A stretch of 51,521 nucleotides of DNA. It comes from Sporosarcina globispora. GTDB taxonomy: Bacteria; Bacillota; Bacilli; Bacillales; Cytobacillaceae. Under the pieces are notes generated by a model that saw only the letters and a list, made by a program, of their open reading frames with translations, made no database searches and was not told the DNA's origin. The stretch is taken from positions 1,324,322 through 1,375,842 of the forward strand of contig NZ_LGUF01000007.1 in assembly GCF_001274725.1 (NCBI RefSeq). The letters run 5' to 3'. Below are positions 33,680-43,400 of this stretch, piece after piece; position 1 is the first letter of the stretch; every line of letters begins with the position of its first letter. Both the position numbers and the translations under genes were made by a program.

Positions 33680-35116
33680 ATGGAAAATCAAACATCTAAA
33701 AATGGCTTGAACAGAAGAGATTTCTTAAAAGCGGGAGGAATGAGCACACTTGCTCTTACCCTAGGATCAACTGGAGTATTAGCACTTGGCTCCAAAGTAT
33801 TGGCGGATACAACTAATAATCCAACCAGCGGCTTTGGCGGATATGGTCCATTAGTTCCGGATCCAAATGGCATTATTGATCTTCCAGAAGGCTTTCATTA
33901 CAAAATTATTTCTAAAGAAGGAGGTCTAATGACTGATGGGCGAAAAATTCCTGGAGCCTTTGATGGAATGGCAGCTTTTGAAGGTCCTAACAATACGACC
34001 ATCCTTGTTCGTAATCATGAATTGGGGGGAGGCACAGCATTTGGAAGCAATCCTTATGATGCCGCTGCTCAAGGTGGTACAACGGCTGTAGTTGTAGGTC
34101 CAAATCGCGAAGTTATCGAAGAATATGTCACCTCTTCAGGTACAATCCGAAATTGTGCCGGTGGAGCGACTCCTTGGGGCACTTGGCTGACTTGTGAAGA
34201 AACACGTTCTGCGACACATGGATATGTGTTTGAAGTGGATCCAACACAGCCAGAAAACGACATGTCTAGAACTCCAATCAAGGATATGGGGCGCTTCTCA
34301 CACGAAGCCTGTGCAATTGACCCAGCGACAGGATATGTGTACTTAACAGAGGATTCAAGCCCAAGTTACCTTTACCGTTTTATCCCAAATGACTTAAGCC
34401 AAAAACCGGGCGCGTTACAAAAAGGCGGTAAGCTTTATGCGGCGGCGATTGAAGCAGTAACTGATCCATCAGCAAGCACATTTAAAACAGGACAAAAATT
34501 TCAGATTGTTTGGAAGGAACTAGATCCTCATCTCTGCCGTGAGGATGCCGCTAAACATAACTGCATTCAGTTCAGTAGACTAGAGGGAGCGTTCTTCCAG
34601 GCGGGTGTCTTCTGGTTCGATGATACCTCTGCCGGAGAAAAAAATCTTGGGCGTATTTATCGCTATTTCCCAGCAACCAATACCTTGGAGCTTTTCTATG
34701 AGGGAACGGATGCACATGACATGGAATATCCAGATAATATCTGCATGACTCCTTGGGGCGACCTTTGGTATGCAGAAGATGGTTCAGGACAAGATCGACT
34801 TATGGGAATTACTCCAGAAGGCAAAGTCTATCCTTTTGCCGCCAATCGTCAAAGTGGATCTGAATTGGCAGGACCTGTGTTCTCGCCTGATGGAAACACG
34901 CTTTTTGTCAATATTCAAGGCCCAGGTCAAACCTTTGCCATTTGGGGACCGTTCCAACGCAGAAACTCTGCACGCGCAAGGGAAATGTCCTATGCAGTTC
35001 CTTCGAAGCATTTTGCACCGCAAGTTTCGGATAAACTGGCTCGAGTTGCCGAGAGTCAAGGGATGTCCATTCTAGAAGCTGCAGCATTTGAGCGCCACGG
35101 AGTAAAGATGATTTAA
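33680..35116 (+). CDS. Tat-exported PhoX/DUF839-family phosphatase
   Basis: A 478-residue protein of the DUF839 (PhoX) family, metal-dependent beta-propeller phosphatases working outside the cell. The Tat signal is clear: NRRDFLKAGG with R12-R13, a hydrophobic stretch ALTLGSTGVLALGSKV, and a cleavage region LADTT. Family motifs include GGGTAFGSN, NCAGGATPWGTWLTCEET, MGRFSHEACAIDPATGYVYLTED, EGAFFQAGVFWFDD and PDNICMTPWGDLWYAED, where acidic and Cys residues bind iron and calcium in PhoX. ATG 33680 sits behind ATAGGGAGGAATATT. It should release phosphate from organic esters. Presence of a phosphate-starvation operator was not established. It is the first intact enzyme after a stretch of debris. 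Confidence 0.88.
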   Translation: MENQTSKNGLNRRDFLKAGGMSTLALTLGSTGVLALGSKVLADTTNNPTSGFGGYGPLVPDPNGIIDLPEGFHYKIISKEGGLMTDGRKIPGAFDGMAAFEGPNNTTILVRNHELGGGTAFGSNPYDAAAQGGTTAVVVGPNREVIEEYVTSSGTIRNCAGGATPWGTWLTCEETRSATHGYVFEVDPTQPENDMSRTPIKDMGRFSHEACAIDPATGYVYLTEDSSPSYLYRFIPNDLSQKPGALQKGGKLYAAAIEAVTDPSASTFKTGQKFQIVWKELDPHLCREDAAKHNCIQFSRLEGAFFQAGVFWFDDTSAGEKNLGRIYRYFPATNTLELFYEGTDAHDMEYPDNICMTPWGDLWYAEDGSGQDRLMGITPEGKVYPFAANRQSGSELAGPVFSPDGNTLFVNIQGPGQTFAIWGPFQRRNSARAREMSYAVPSKHFAPQVSDKLARVAESQGMSILEAAAFERHGVKMI

Positions 35117-35139
35117 ACCTTTACAGGATTCATCCATAA

Positions 35140-35500
35140 AAAGGTGTAAGCCGGCTATACGTTGCAGCGAAGTATGGGCAGCCACGTATAGCCGATTTAC
35201 TCGGAGACCGGATGACGGAAAACAGCTTAACGATTGATACATACAGATCCGGAGAAGATGCAGCGTTTGACAATGTCCCTGGATATTCGGAACCAACAGA
35301 TTATAAATTCAGTGTCAACATCGGCAGGCACGGAAGCAACGTAACGGCCAATCCACGCCTGTAGGGGATGGCGAAATCCGAACTGGTGCAGTGCAGGTTC
35401 GGGTAAAATCCAATGAAGAGACAAGAGACCCTGCAGGTTTGCCATTGCAATCGAATAAAGATTGTCCCGAAAACAATGTTCATGATGTGTATTCTGTAGA
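35140..35500 (+). pseudogene. Frameshifted remnant of an extracellular-type protein
   Basis: One frame reads KGVSRLYVAAKYGQPR through RMTENSLTIDTYRSGEDAAF and KFSVNIGRHGSNVTA, then meets TAG at 35362-35364. From about 35350 another frame continues TPVGDGEIRTGAVQVRVKSN and NEETRDPAG. The composition suggests an exported, Ig-like or carbohydrate-active protein, but I cannot name it. No start or ribosome-binding site. The remaining sequence to 35827 shows no further gene. Confidence 0.45.
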
Positions 35501-35827
35501 GCGGATCTTGACTAGAGGTAAAGAGCTGGCAGTGAATGTGAAAATTAATCACAAGCTGCTTACAGTGATGACGCATATGTGGTATTCGAGCTGTTTAAGA
35601 GCAATAGAGCAATAGATTAATGATGATCAATGCAATCCCTATTCATTAAAGCACGATGGAAGTCACTCAGTATCTTAATATAAGAGGATCTTAATACAAG
35701 GTTAAAGTATTTGTGTTCCAACAGTGACATTCCTGTCCATTTTGCAGAACACTCGTGCTTAAGTAAAAGATAGAACTATAGGTGAATAAAAGATTCATAA
35801 TTAATGAAATTGGGAGGACAGATTAAA

Positions 35828-38800
35828 ATGGGAAAAAAGCTTTTATCCATGTTTATGATGGTATTGATTCTATTGACTATGATGGAACCATTATCGTCGG
35901 ACTCCGTTATGGCGGTATCCGAATCCCATCCGCAGGAATCAAAGACCACGAATGTGGCTTTGAATGCGAAGGCGACAGCCAGCGGTCAATGTAATGAATA
36001 TGAAAAGCCTAGTTTTGCTGTTGATGGCAAAACCGATACGAAGTGGTGTGACAATTCCGGCAATGATCAGAAATGGCTAGAGTTGGATTTGGGCAAAGAA
36101 TACAACATTAACCAATGGGTTGTACAAAATGCTTGTATTGGTGAATCAAAAAATTGTCCTTACTGGAATACCAATTCATTTCGTTTGCAGATGAGTGAAG
36201 ACGGAAAGACCTGGGAAGATATCGATGTTGTAAAGGATAACTATCAGACAATCGTTGACAGATACGTCCCTACGTTTAAAGCTCGTTATATTAGGCTCTA
36301 TCTAGATAAACCTTCCACTCAAGACTCAAACGCTAGGGTTTACGAGTTAGAATTGTATGGCACAGATGTAGAACAAACGCCTGCTTATCCGGAGATTAAC
36401 AAAAAACCTGTAGATTATGTCGATCCATTTATCAACACATTAGGCGATAATGGCCAGACGAATCCTGGTCCAACAACGCCGTTCGGTCTAGTATCATTGG
36501 GACCGGATTCCGATGGTGGGGCATTTAGTGGCTATTATTATCAAGATAAATATCTGAAAGGGTTTTCACACCTTCGATTCAGCGGTGTCGGCTGCAGCGG
36601 TGCAGGTGGAAATATCTTGATGAAGCCTGGGATCGGTTCGTTTACGAATGACAGCAAAAAATATAAAGAGAAGTACGACAAAAACAGTGAGGAAGCATCA
36701 CCTGGCTATTATAAAGTGAAACTTGAATCCGACATTGAAGTGGAACTGACTGCTTCAAAGCGTGTAGGATTCCATAAATATAAGTTTCCTAAATCACAAG
36801 ATGGGTATGTGCTAATTGATCTAGCAAACTCATATGCAGGGATGCTAGATGCTAGTCTTAAAGTTGAAAATAACAATGAAGTATCAGGCTATATTAAGGC
36901 GCAAAATGTATGTGGTCATGGCTACTATAAAATGTATTATTCTATTCAGTTTGATCAAGATTTCGACTCCTATCAGTCTTGGTCTGGCGATGCTGTCGGA
37001 GACGATGAGAGTCGCAGCGGCACAAAAATTGGGGTATTTGCAAAATTTGACACAAACAAAAATCAGGAGATAAAAGCAAAAGTTGGTCTTTCTCCAATTA
37101 GTGTAGAAGAGGCAAAATATGAAAGAGATCATGATATTCCAAATTGGAATTTTGACCAGCAACGGAGCAAAACGAGAAAAATTTGGAGTAAACTTCTAAA
37201 CAAGGTGGAAATCACCGACAACGATGAAGAAAACAAGACGATTTTCTATACGCAGCTGTATCACTCCTTCCTTCATCCAAATAATGTAACAAGCTCAAAA
37301 GGCGAGTTCCGAGCGGCAAGGGATGAGAATACGATTCGCAAGACCTCAGAGTTTAGTGAAGATTTTGAATATTACTCAGGCTGGGCGACATGGGATGATT
37401 TTAGGAAATACTCCTTGTATTCAATACTTGCTCCTAAGGAGTTTGATAATATTGTAAAATCTATGGTGGATGTATATAAGACTAGAGGCTCCTATGTCCA
37501 GTGGGGGCAAGGGTACTGGCCAAGTCCGACTGTACGGAATGAATTTAACGGTGCGGTAATCCTTGATGCTTATACAAAAGGATTTGATGATTTCGACGTG
37601 TATACGGCGCTTCAAGGGATGGCTGTCGATACAGATCATTATACTCCTAATAAAGTATCCGGAGCACTAGAGAAAGCATACAGCGCTTATTACCCGATGA
37701 AGCTAGCTTCACTTCTTGGAGACAAGGTAACCTATTTGCAATACCGGGAAATTGCGTTGTCCTATCAGGATCTTTGGAACCCAATACAGAGGGATGACCA
37801 ACAAAATGAACGAGGATTTTTTACTCCGAATGCAGAAACTGTTGCAAGTGTTTCAAAGATTAATGAATTTGCTTATCAAGGAAATCTGTGGCATTACCGA
37901 TGGTTCGTTCCGCATGATGTCCAAGGTCTGGCCAAACTAAGGGGGAGCTCTGAAAAGTTAGCAGACGACCTAGAGTATTTCTTTGAAATTGATGAATATA
38001 TGGCAATCAACGAACCGGATATTCAAGTACCGTATATGTTTAATTATTTAGGTAAGCCTTACTTGACCCAGAAATATGTTAGAGAATACACGACGGAAGT
38101 AGTTACACAAAAATACCATAACCACGGATTGTATGCTATGCCGATAAAATCACGTGTATACCGTGCTGACCCGGAGGGGTATTTGCCTTCGATGGATGAT
38201 GATGCAGGGGCAATGTCTTCCTGGTTTGTGTATAGCGCAATGGGATTGTTCCCTGGAAATCCAGGAGACCCTTACTATATGATCGGTTCGCCTATCTTCT
38301 CTGAAATGACATTGCATCTTGAAAAAGGGAAGTCATTTACGATTAAGGCAAACGATGTATCTAGTAAAAATCGCTATATTCAAAAGGCGAAGCTGAACGG
38401 AAAAAGCTTTGATCAGGCATGGATCAGCTACGAGGATATTATGAAAGGCGGAAAACTAGAATTCCAAATGGGCTCAACCCCTAACAAAGAATGGGGAGCT
38501 GATCCAAGTAAAACTCCTCCTGCTACGGATTTCACAAAAGAGGTCGTTGTAAAATTAAATAGCATCACTGCACCTGTTGACAAAACAGGGGTGGCAATCG
38601 GAACGGCGAAGACAGTGGACGCCCTAGGATTGCCAACAACAGTAGACTTGGTTACCGATTCAGGCAGCTTGAACGGGATGGCCAAGGTGACATGGAATGT
38701 AGATGCTTCAGACTATGATCCTACGGTAAAGACTGTACAGACCTTTACTGTAAATGGAACTGTAACTTTGCCAAATGGGGTGGAAAATCCCAATAATGTC

Positions 38801-39259
38801 CCTTTGACAACAAGCATGAGAGTAACGGTTAATAAGATCCCCCAGTCTCAAATGACGGCAACGGCTACAAGCCAGGAAACGATTGGTGATAATAATTCAG
38901 CATCCATGGCGATTGACGGAAATTCACAAACGATTTGGCATACAAAGTGGGATAAATCTGATGTTCTCCCCCAATCGATCACCTTAAATCTTAGAGGAAC
39001 TTACCTAATCGATAAGGTCGCTTATTTACCAAGGCCATCAGGCAGCAACGGAAATATTACAGGGTATAACGTTTATGTAAGTACAGATGGAGTTACCTTT
39101 ACTAAAGTTGCAAGCGGAACTTGGGCAAACGACAATGCGGAGAAAGTAGCAACTTTTGATCCGACAGATGCATCATATGTCAAGCTCGAAGCAACGGAGG
39201 GTGTTAACGGTTGGGCATCGGCTGCGGAGATTAGCGTCCTTGTGAAACAGAAACTGTAA
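35828..39259 (+). CDS. Secreted GH92 alpha-mannosidase with two F5/8-type carbohydrate-binding domains
   Basis: A 1143-residue exported glycoside hydrolase. Order: signal peptide (about 1-33); F5/8 type C (CBM32-like) domain about 45-180 (SFAVDGKTDTKWCD, then YIRLYLDKPS); GH92 catalytic region about 195-900 opening VDYVDPFINTLGDNGQTNPG and including WATWDDFRKYSLYSI, NEFNGAVILDAYTKGFDDFD and DDDAGAMSSWFVYSAMGLFP; a bacterial Ig-like (Big_4 type) domain about 915-1005; a second F5/8 C domain to the end (SMAIDGNSQTIWHT). GH92 enzymes are calcium-dependent exo-alpha-mannosidases. Start ATG 35828 follows TTGGGAGGACAGATT; the ATG at 35804 lacks a site. It probably trims mannan or mannoproteins outside the cell, with PhoX nearby possibly releasing phosphate. 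Confidence 0.9.
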   Translation: MGKKLLSMFMMVLILLTMMEPLSSDSVMAVSESHPQESKTTNVALNAKATASGQCNEYEKPSFAVDGKTDTKWCDNSGNDQKWLELDLGKEYNINQWVVQNACIGESKNCPYWNTNSFRLQMSEDGKTWEDIDVVKDNYQTIVDRYVPTFKARYIRLYLDKPSTQDSNARVYELELYGTDVEQTPAYPEINKKPVDYVDPFINTLGDNGQTNPGPTTPFGLVSLGPDSDGGAFSGYYYQDKYLKGFSHLRFSGVGCSGAGGNILMKPGIGSFTNDSKKYKEKYDKNSEEASPGYYKVKLESDIEVELTASKRVGFHKYKFPKSQDGYVLIDLANSYAGMLDASLKVENNNEVSGYIKAQNVCGHGYYKMYYSIQFDQDFDSYQSWSGDAVGDDESRSGTKIGVFAKFDTNKNQEIKAKVGLSPISVEEAKYERDHDIPNWNFDQQRSKTRKIWSKLLNKVEITDNDEENKTIFYTQLYHSFLHPNNVTSSKGEFRAARDENTIRKTSEFSEDFEYYSGWATWDDFRKYSLYSILAPKEFDNIVKSMVDVYKTRGSYVQWGQGYWPSPTVRNEFNGAVILDAYTKGFDDFDVYTALQGMAVDTDHYTPNKVSGALEKAYSAYYPMKLASLLGDKVTYLQYREIALSYQDLWNPIQRDDQQNERGFFTPNAETVASVSKINEFAYQGNLWHYRWFVPHDVQGLAKLRGSSEKLADDLEYFFEIDEYMAINEPDIQVPYMFNYLGKPYLTQKYVREYTTEVVTQKYHNHGLYAMPIKSRVYRADPEGYLPSMDDDAGAMSSWFVYSAMGLFPGNPGDPYYMIGSPIFSEMTLHLEKGKSFTIKANDVSSKNRYIQKAKLNGKSFDQAWISYEDIMKGGKLEFQMGSTPNKEWGADPSKTPPATDFTKEVVVKLNSITAPVDKTGVAIGTAKTVDALGLPTTVDLVTDSGSLNGMAKVTWNVDASDYDPTVKTVQTFTVNGTVTLPNGVENPNNVPLTTSMRVTVNKIPQSQMTATATSQETIGDNNSASMAIDGNSQTIWHTKWDKSDVLPQSITLNLRGTYLIDKVAYLPRPSGSNGNITGYNVYVSTDGVTFTKVASGTWANDNAEKVATFDPTDASYVKLEATEGVNGWASAAEISVLVKQKL

Positions 39260-39296
39260 AACATTAGCTTCTAAAAAGAATTTAATGTATTGAATT

Positions 39297-40068
39297 CTAA
39301 ATTTGAAGATGAGATTGATGAGGATTAATAAACATAGCACATGCTATCACAGCCGCATTAAAGGGTTTTCCTTCTTTACGTTTCTTATCATAAAACTCTC
39401 GTAATCGCTTGTTACGAGGAATGATTTCATCTGTCGTCTTCATCTTGCGACAATCTCGAATGGCACATTTAACGGCCATATACAAGGCCTGTCTTAGTCT
39501 GCTAGAGCCTCGTTTGGTAATTCGATTTAAAGTGCCTTTGAATGTACCAGATTCAAAGATACTGGGATCGATTCCGGTAAATGCTACTAGTTTCTTAGGA
39601 TGATTAAACCGATCAATTTCCCCAATCTCAGAAATAATCGTGGCAGCGATTTTTTCACCGATGCCGGGGATTGATCGGATAATTTTGCACTCTTCAATAT
39701 GCTTTGCTAAAGCATCTATCTCCTCGTCAAGCGCGGATAGATGTTTTTTTGTATTCAAGAAGCATATTAACCAACTTAATGACAGGCTATGATATAAGGC
39801 TTTTTGAAATGGGTTTTGAGCTGCGGCAGCCATTAGTTTTTCTGCCTGACTGTTTGCCTATTGTTGTGAACGACTTTTACAGAACTCTTTTATTTTGTTA
39901 GAGATGGTCTCTTCGCCTGCTTTCAAGACTTCTTCTGAAGAGGAAATGCTTGTAAAGTCAGTAAAGAAACATCCGAATATAAGGCTCCAAAAACTCCACA
40001 ATATTCAGGAAATACTTGATCCAGAACTGCTTGAAATGGCAGTTTGGTTTGTACAAACTTTTAAGGTT
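39297..40068 (-). pseudogene. IS110-family transposase, N-terminally truncated and frameshifted
   Basis: The intact part (39297-39833) is the IS110/IS116/IS902 C-terminal domain: IIRSIPGIGEKIAATIISEI, then KLVAFTGIDPSIFESGTFKG and KRGSSRLRQALYMAVKCAIR. Upstream on the minus strand the gene continues in other frames: SSEEVLKAGEETISNKIKEF and, before that, FVQTKLPFQAVLDQVFPEY, so at least two frameshifts separate them. The N-terminal DEDD catalytic half is missing beyond about 40068. No intact ends or bridge-RNA region can be identified. It lies between the mannosidase and the bacillopeptidase genes. The plus-strand ORF at 39895-40095 is its shadow. Confidence 0.9.
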
Positions 40069-40291
40069 ATTAGTATAAGGCATCTCTTAGCATAACTTTA
40101 GAGGGGCTATCCAATTTATGGTCAGCCAATACAATGTCCGTCCAATTGCTCAAGTAACTTCCTATAAAGAGAAATTATCACTAGTTGCTCTGTTTCTAGC
40201 TATTTTCTTTTATAATTTTCTTTAAAGTTCTTCTTCATAAATAATACTTTTACTTATTTTCTGCAAGCCTTTCATATTGTGAAATTCTTTA

Positions 40292-40342
40292 TAAAAAAAA
40301 ACCGGAATTGGTAAATGGCAAAACCCATTAACCAATTACCGG
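40292..40342 (-). terminator. Terminator of the bacillopeptidase F unit
   Basis: On the minus strand an 18-bp near-perfect stem (40325-40342 with 40301-40318) encloses the loop GTTTTG and is followed by a long T-run (complement of 40292-40300). A smaller hairpin TTTCACCTA/TAGGTGAAA (40366-40388) lies between it and the gene. Nothing else was recognised in 40069-40420. Confidence 0.92.
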
Positions 40343-40420
40343 CTGTATTCATTTTAGAGTACCAATTTCACCTAAATGGTAGGTGAAAGATGATTCTATT
40401 GTCTTCATTCAATCTATGAT

Positions 40421-43400
40421 TTACCTAGGTTTTACGTTGACATACAGTTTACCAGCAGCTGTTTGACGAGATTCATTTCCGTATTCGTCTCTCATAACTA
40501 CTTCGATTACAGCACCGTTAATCTTGTCTTTTGGAGCCGTCCAGGTACCAACATAGTGACCGCTTCCTTGTTCTTTTAATGGTATTTCAAAAGAAGAGGC
40601 GGCTGTAGTTGCGGTTGCGGTTGCATTGGCTGAAGGCACGCTGAACGAGAAGAAACCACTCATTCCTGGCTCACTGTCTAGTTCGACGGTCAATTTATCA
40701 CCCTTTCTTATCACCACATTTTGAGCTGGTTTTAAGTTTTCGATCGCAGGTGGATTAAACTTGGCGTAAACAGTGACTTCCTTGTTAGTTTCGTTACCTG
40801 CACGGTCCTTTGCAGTGACAATGAATTTATTTTCTCCATTATTGAGCAGGACATCTAGGTAGTAGGAGCCATCTTTTGTGACTTTCGCTTTTTGACCATT
40901 TATAGTGACTTCGGATAAATGCAGGTCGGTCGCTTTTCCTTCAATCGTAACTGCTTGTTGATTGGTTTTGTAGCCATCAGCAGGTTTAAAGATGTATAGT
41001 TTTGGTTTTTCTTGGTCAAGGGTGATCTTCACTGGATCGGACGGTTTCGTACTACCTCGATCAGATGAAGAGGTAGCTGTCAGTACGTTTTCACCATTTT
41101 GCAGGTTAACATCTACAGAGAAAGTGCCATCTTCTCTAGCTGTTGTGGCAGCCACTTCTTCGCCTTTATTGAAAAGATGAACTTGGTTAGTAGGTGAAGC
41201 TTTCCCTTCTACTGTGATAGTAGATTGATTGGTAATGGCTGCATCCTTAGGCGTTGTAATTACTGGAGTCATCGATTCATATTTTACCTGTGCCCGAATC
41301 ATAATGTTCTCGTAAGGGGCTGGTCCAAAAGCTCCATCATACATTATCCAACTGTGTCTCGCAGGTGTACTACTTGTATCAGATGAAAGTGCTGGTGTAT
41401 TCGGGCGGATGTTTTTTTGGATATAGACCATATAGAATCTGTCTTTTACCACGATTCCTTTGTCTGACAGATCGACAACCGTCCATTCCCCATTTTGCAC
41501 AGCAGTTGCATCAAATGGACCCGCCACTATTTTACCAGGAGAACCATTCACTCCAGGTCCGCTATTATCATAAATGGCAACCTGAAAGTCTGTTCCGCCT
41601 GGTTTTATACCTGAGGTAGATGAATCCGCGAAACGGAAGAGACCAGCAGTGACTAAAGCGCTAGTTTTGCCTTCAGGTAGAAACATTTTTACAGCATAAC
41701 CACTATTAACAGCATCAAATGTGCGATGGGCTTCTGCTGTCCCATCATCATAGCCTATCTCACTAGGATAGCCGACAAATGGTTGTAACGAGACATTTTG
41801 TTCGATATTTCCGTTTGCAGGGACAGTAATCCTGATATCTTGGTTCAGATAGAAAGGCGCGGACACATGCAAGGTATAGTCCCCTTCATAGGCAGTGATA
41901 GAGAAGCGTCCGTTTTCATCTGTTTGTACAGGTTGAACAATCGCGTCTTCGATCAGAGAGAGTGTTGCGTTAGCTATCGGCTGACCTGTTTGCTTGTTTG
42001 TGATCGTTCCGTTAATCGTTCCTTGCGGAAGCGGTTTTAAGGTAAAATTGGCTTCTGCTTCCCCATTGGGAGCAATCTTCACTCGTTGATCTGAAGAGTA
42101 GTATCCATGTGACTCCGCACGTAAGGTGAACTCACCAGCAGGATGAGTCGACATAACATAGCTGCCATCAGCTGGGTTGGTGGCAACAGAACGTCCTGAT
42201 TCAAGCACGCTCACTGTAGCTCCAAGTGGCAGGGACATAGGTGTGTCTGCTGTTGGTGTTACCGTGGCGGTTGGTGCCATCACGTCTTGGATTTTTGTTG
42301 GTTTGATTGCTTCCGAGCTTTCCAATTGCACATCTTCTAGATCTATATTTGCTGTGGTAAGTGCTGTATTACTTAAAGCAACATCATCGATATACCACCC
42401 TGTTGTCCTGAATTTATCGTCTGTGGTGACGTTAAAGGTGATATAAATTAGTTTACCAGCATATGCGGATAGATCGATTTGGTGTTGGGTCCATGTCGAA
42501 GAGTTACCAGTAAAGCTGGACAGCTGCTGCCAGTTTTGTTTGTCTGTCGACACAAACACATTACCAAAGTCTTTGCTTGCATTGTCTTCAAGTTGATACC
42601 AGTCTTTAAACTGAAGATAGCTGTTACCTTCAGGCAAGATGATTGGAGGCATCATCAAGTTCATATTGGCATTGAAATCAACATTACCATTTAACTTGGT
42701 TCCGTACACTTTTTCACCAGAAGCGGCCTTTAATGGCCCAGCGGTAGGTACTCCCCATTCCCAAGAGTTTTGGGTACCATAAGAAATCCAGCCATTCGGT
42801 GCAGATTCAAAATCTTGAAAATATCCGGTGCTGATTCCAGCTTTGACAGGTACGTTGTAATTATCAGATGTAACCTCGTGTGCACCATAATCTGTAATGC
42901 GCCAACGATAGGTGAGGGTTGAGTTCTGTACTGCTTCAGCCGGAATTACAGCTTGGTACGTTCCGCCTTTATAGTTACCTGTGGTACGACTTGCCATTAC
43001 TGTTTGCCAATCGGCAGTTTCGCTTGCACGGTATTGTAGCTCTACACTTTTTACGCTGACATTGTCTTGTGCTTGAACAGTTAGAGGTAATACCATATTC
43101 GTATAGGTTTCTTTTGGAGCGGTATGCTCATAAGTTGGATTTTCAGTATCTTGACCTTCATGAACCACTTGTCCTTGAACTCCGCCTATTCCGGTTAAAA
43201 TGGAGGAGACAGCGTTATAGGCGTTAACTAGACCATGACCATAACCATTGTTTGGCGAAGTTGGATATCTAGAGTCAGTTAATGGAATTGCGGTTTCAGT
43301 TAATATTTGTTCAATAGCATCAACGGAAAGAGATTTATTCGCCTGCTTAATCAAAGCAACGACTCCAGCAAGGGCTGGTGAAGCCATCGAAGTTCCGCTC

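Noticed and set aside
39895..40095. 66-codon plus-strand frame
   Set aside because: The minus strand of the same DNA reads as IS110 transposase (VLDQVFPEY), so this is its shadow.
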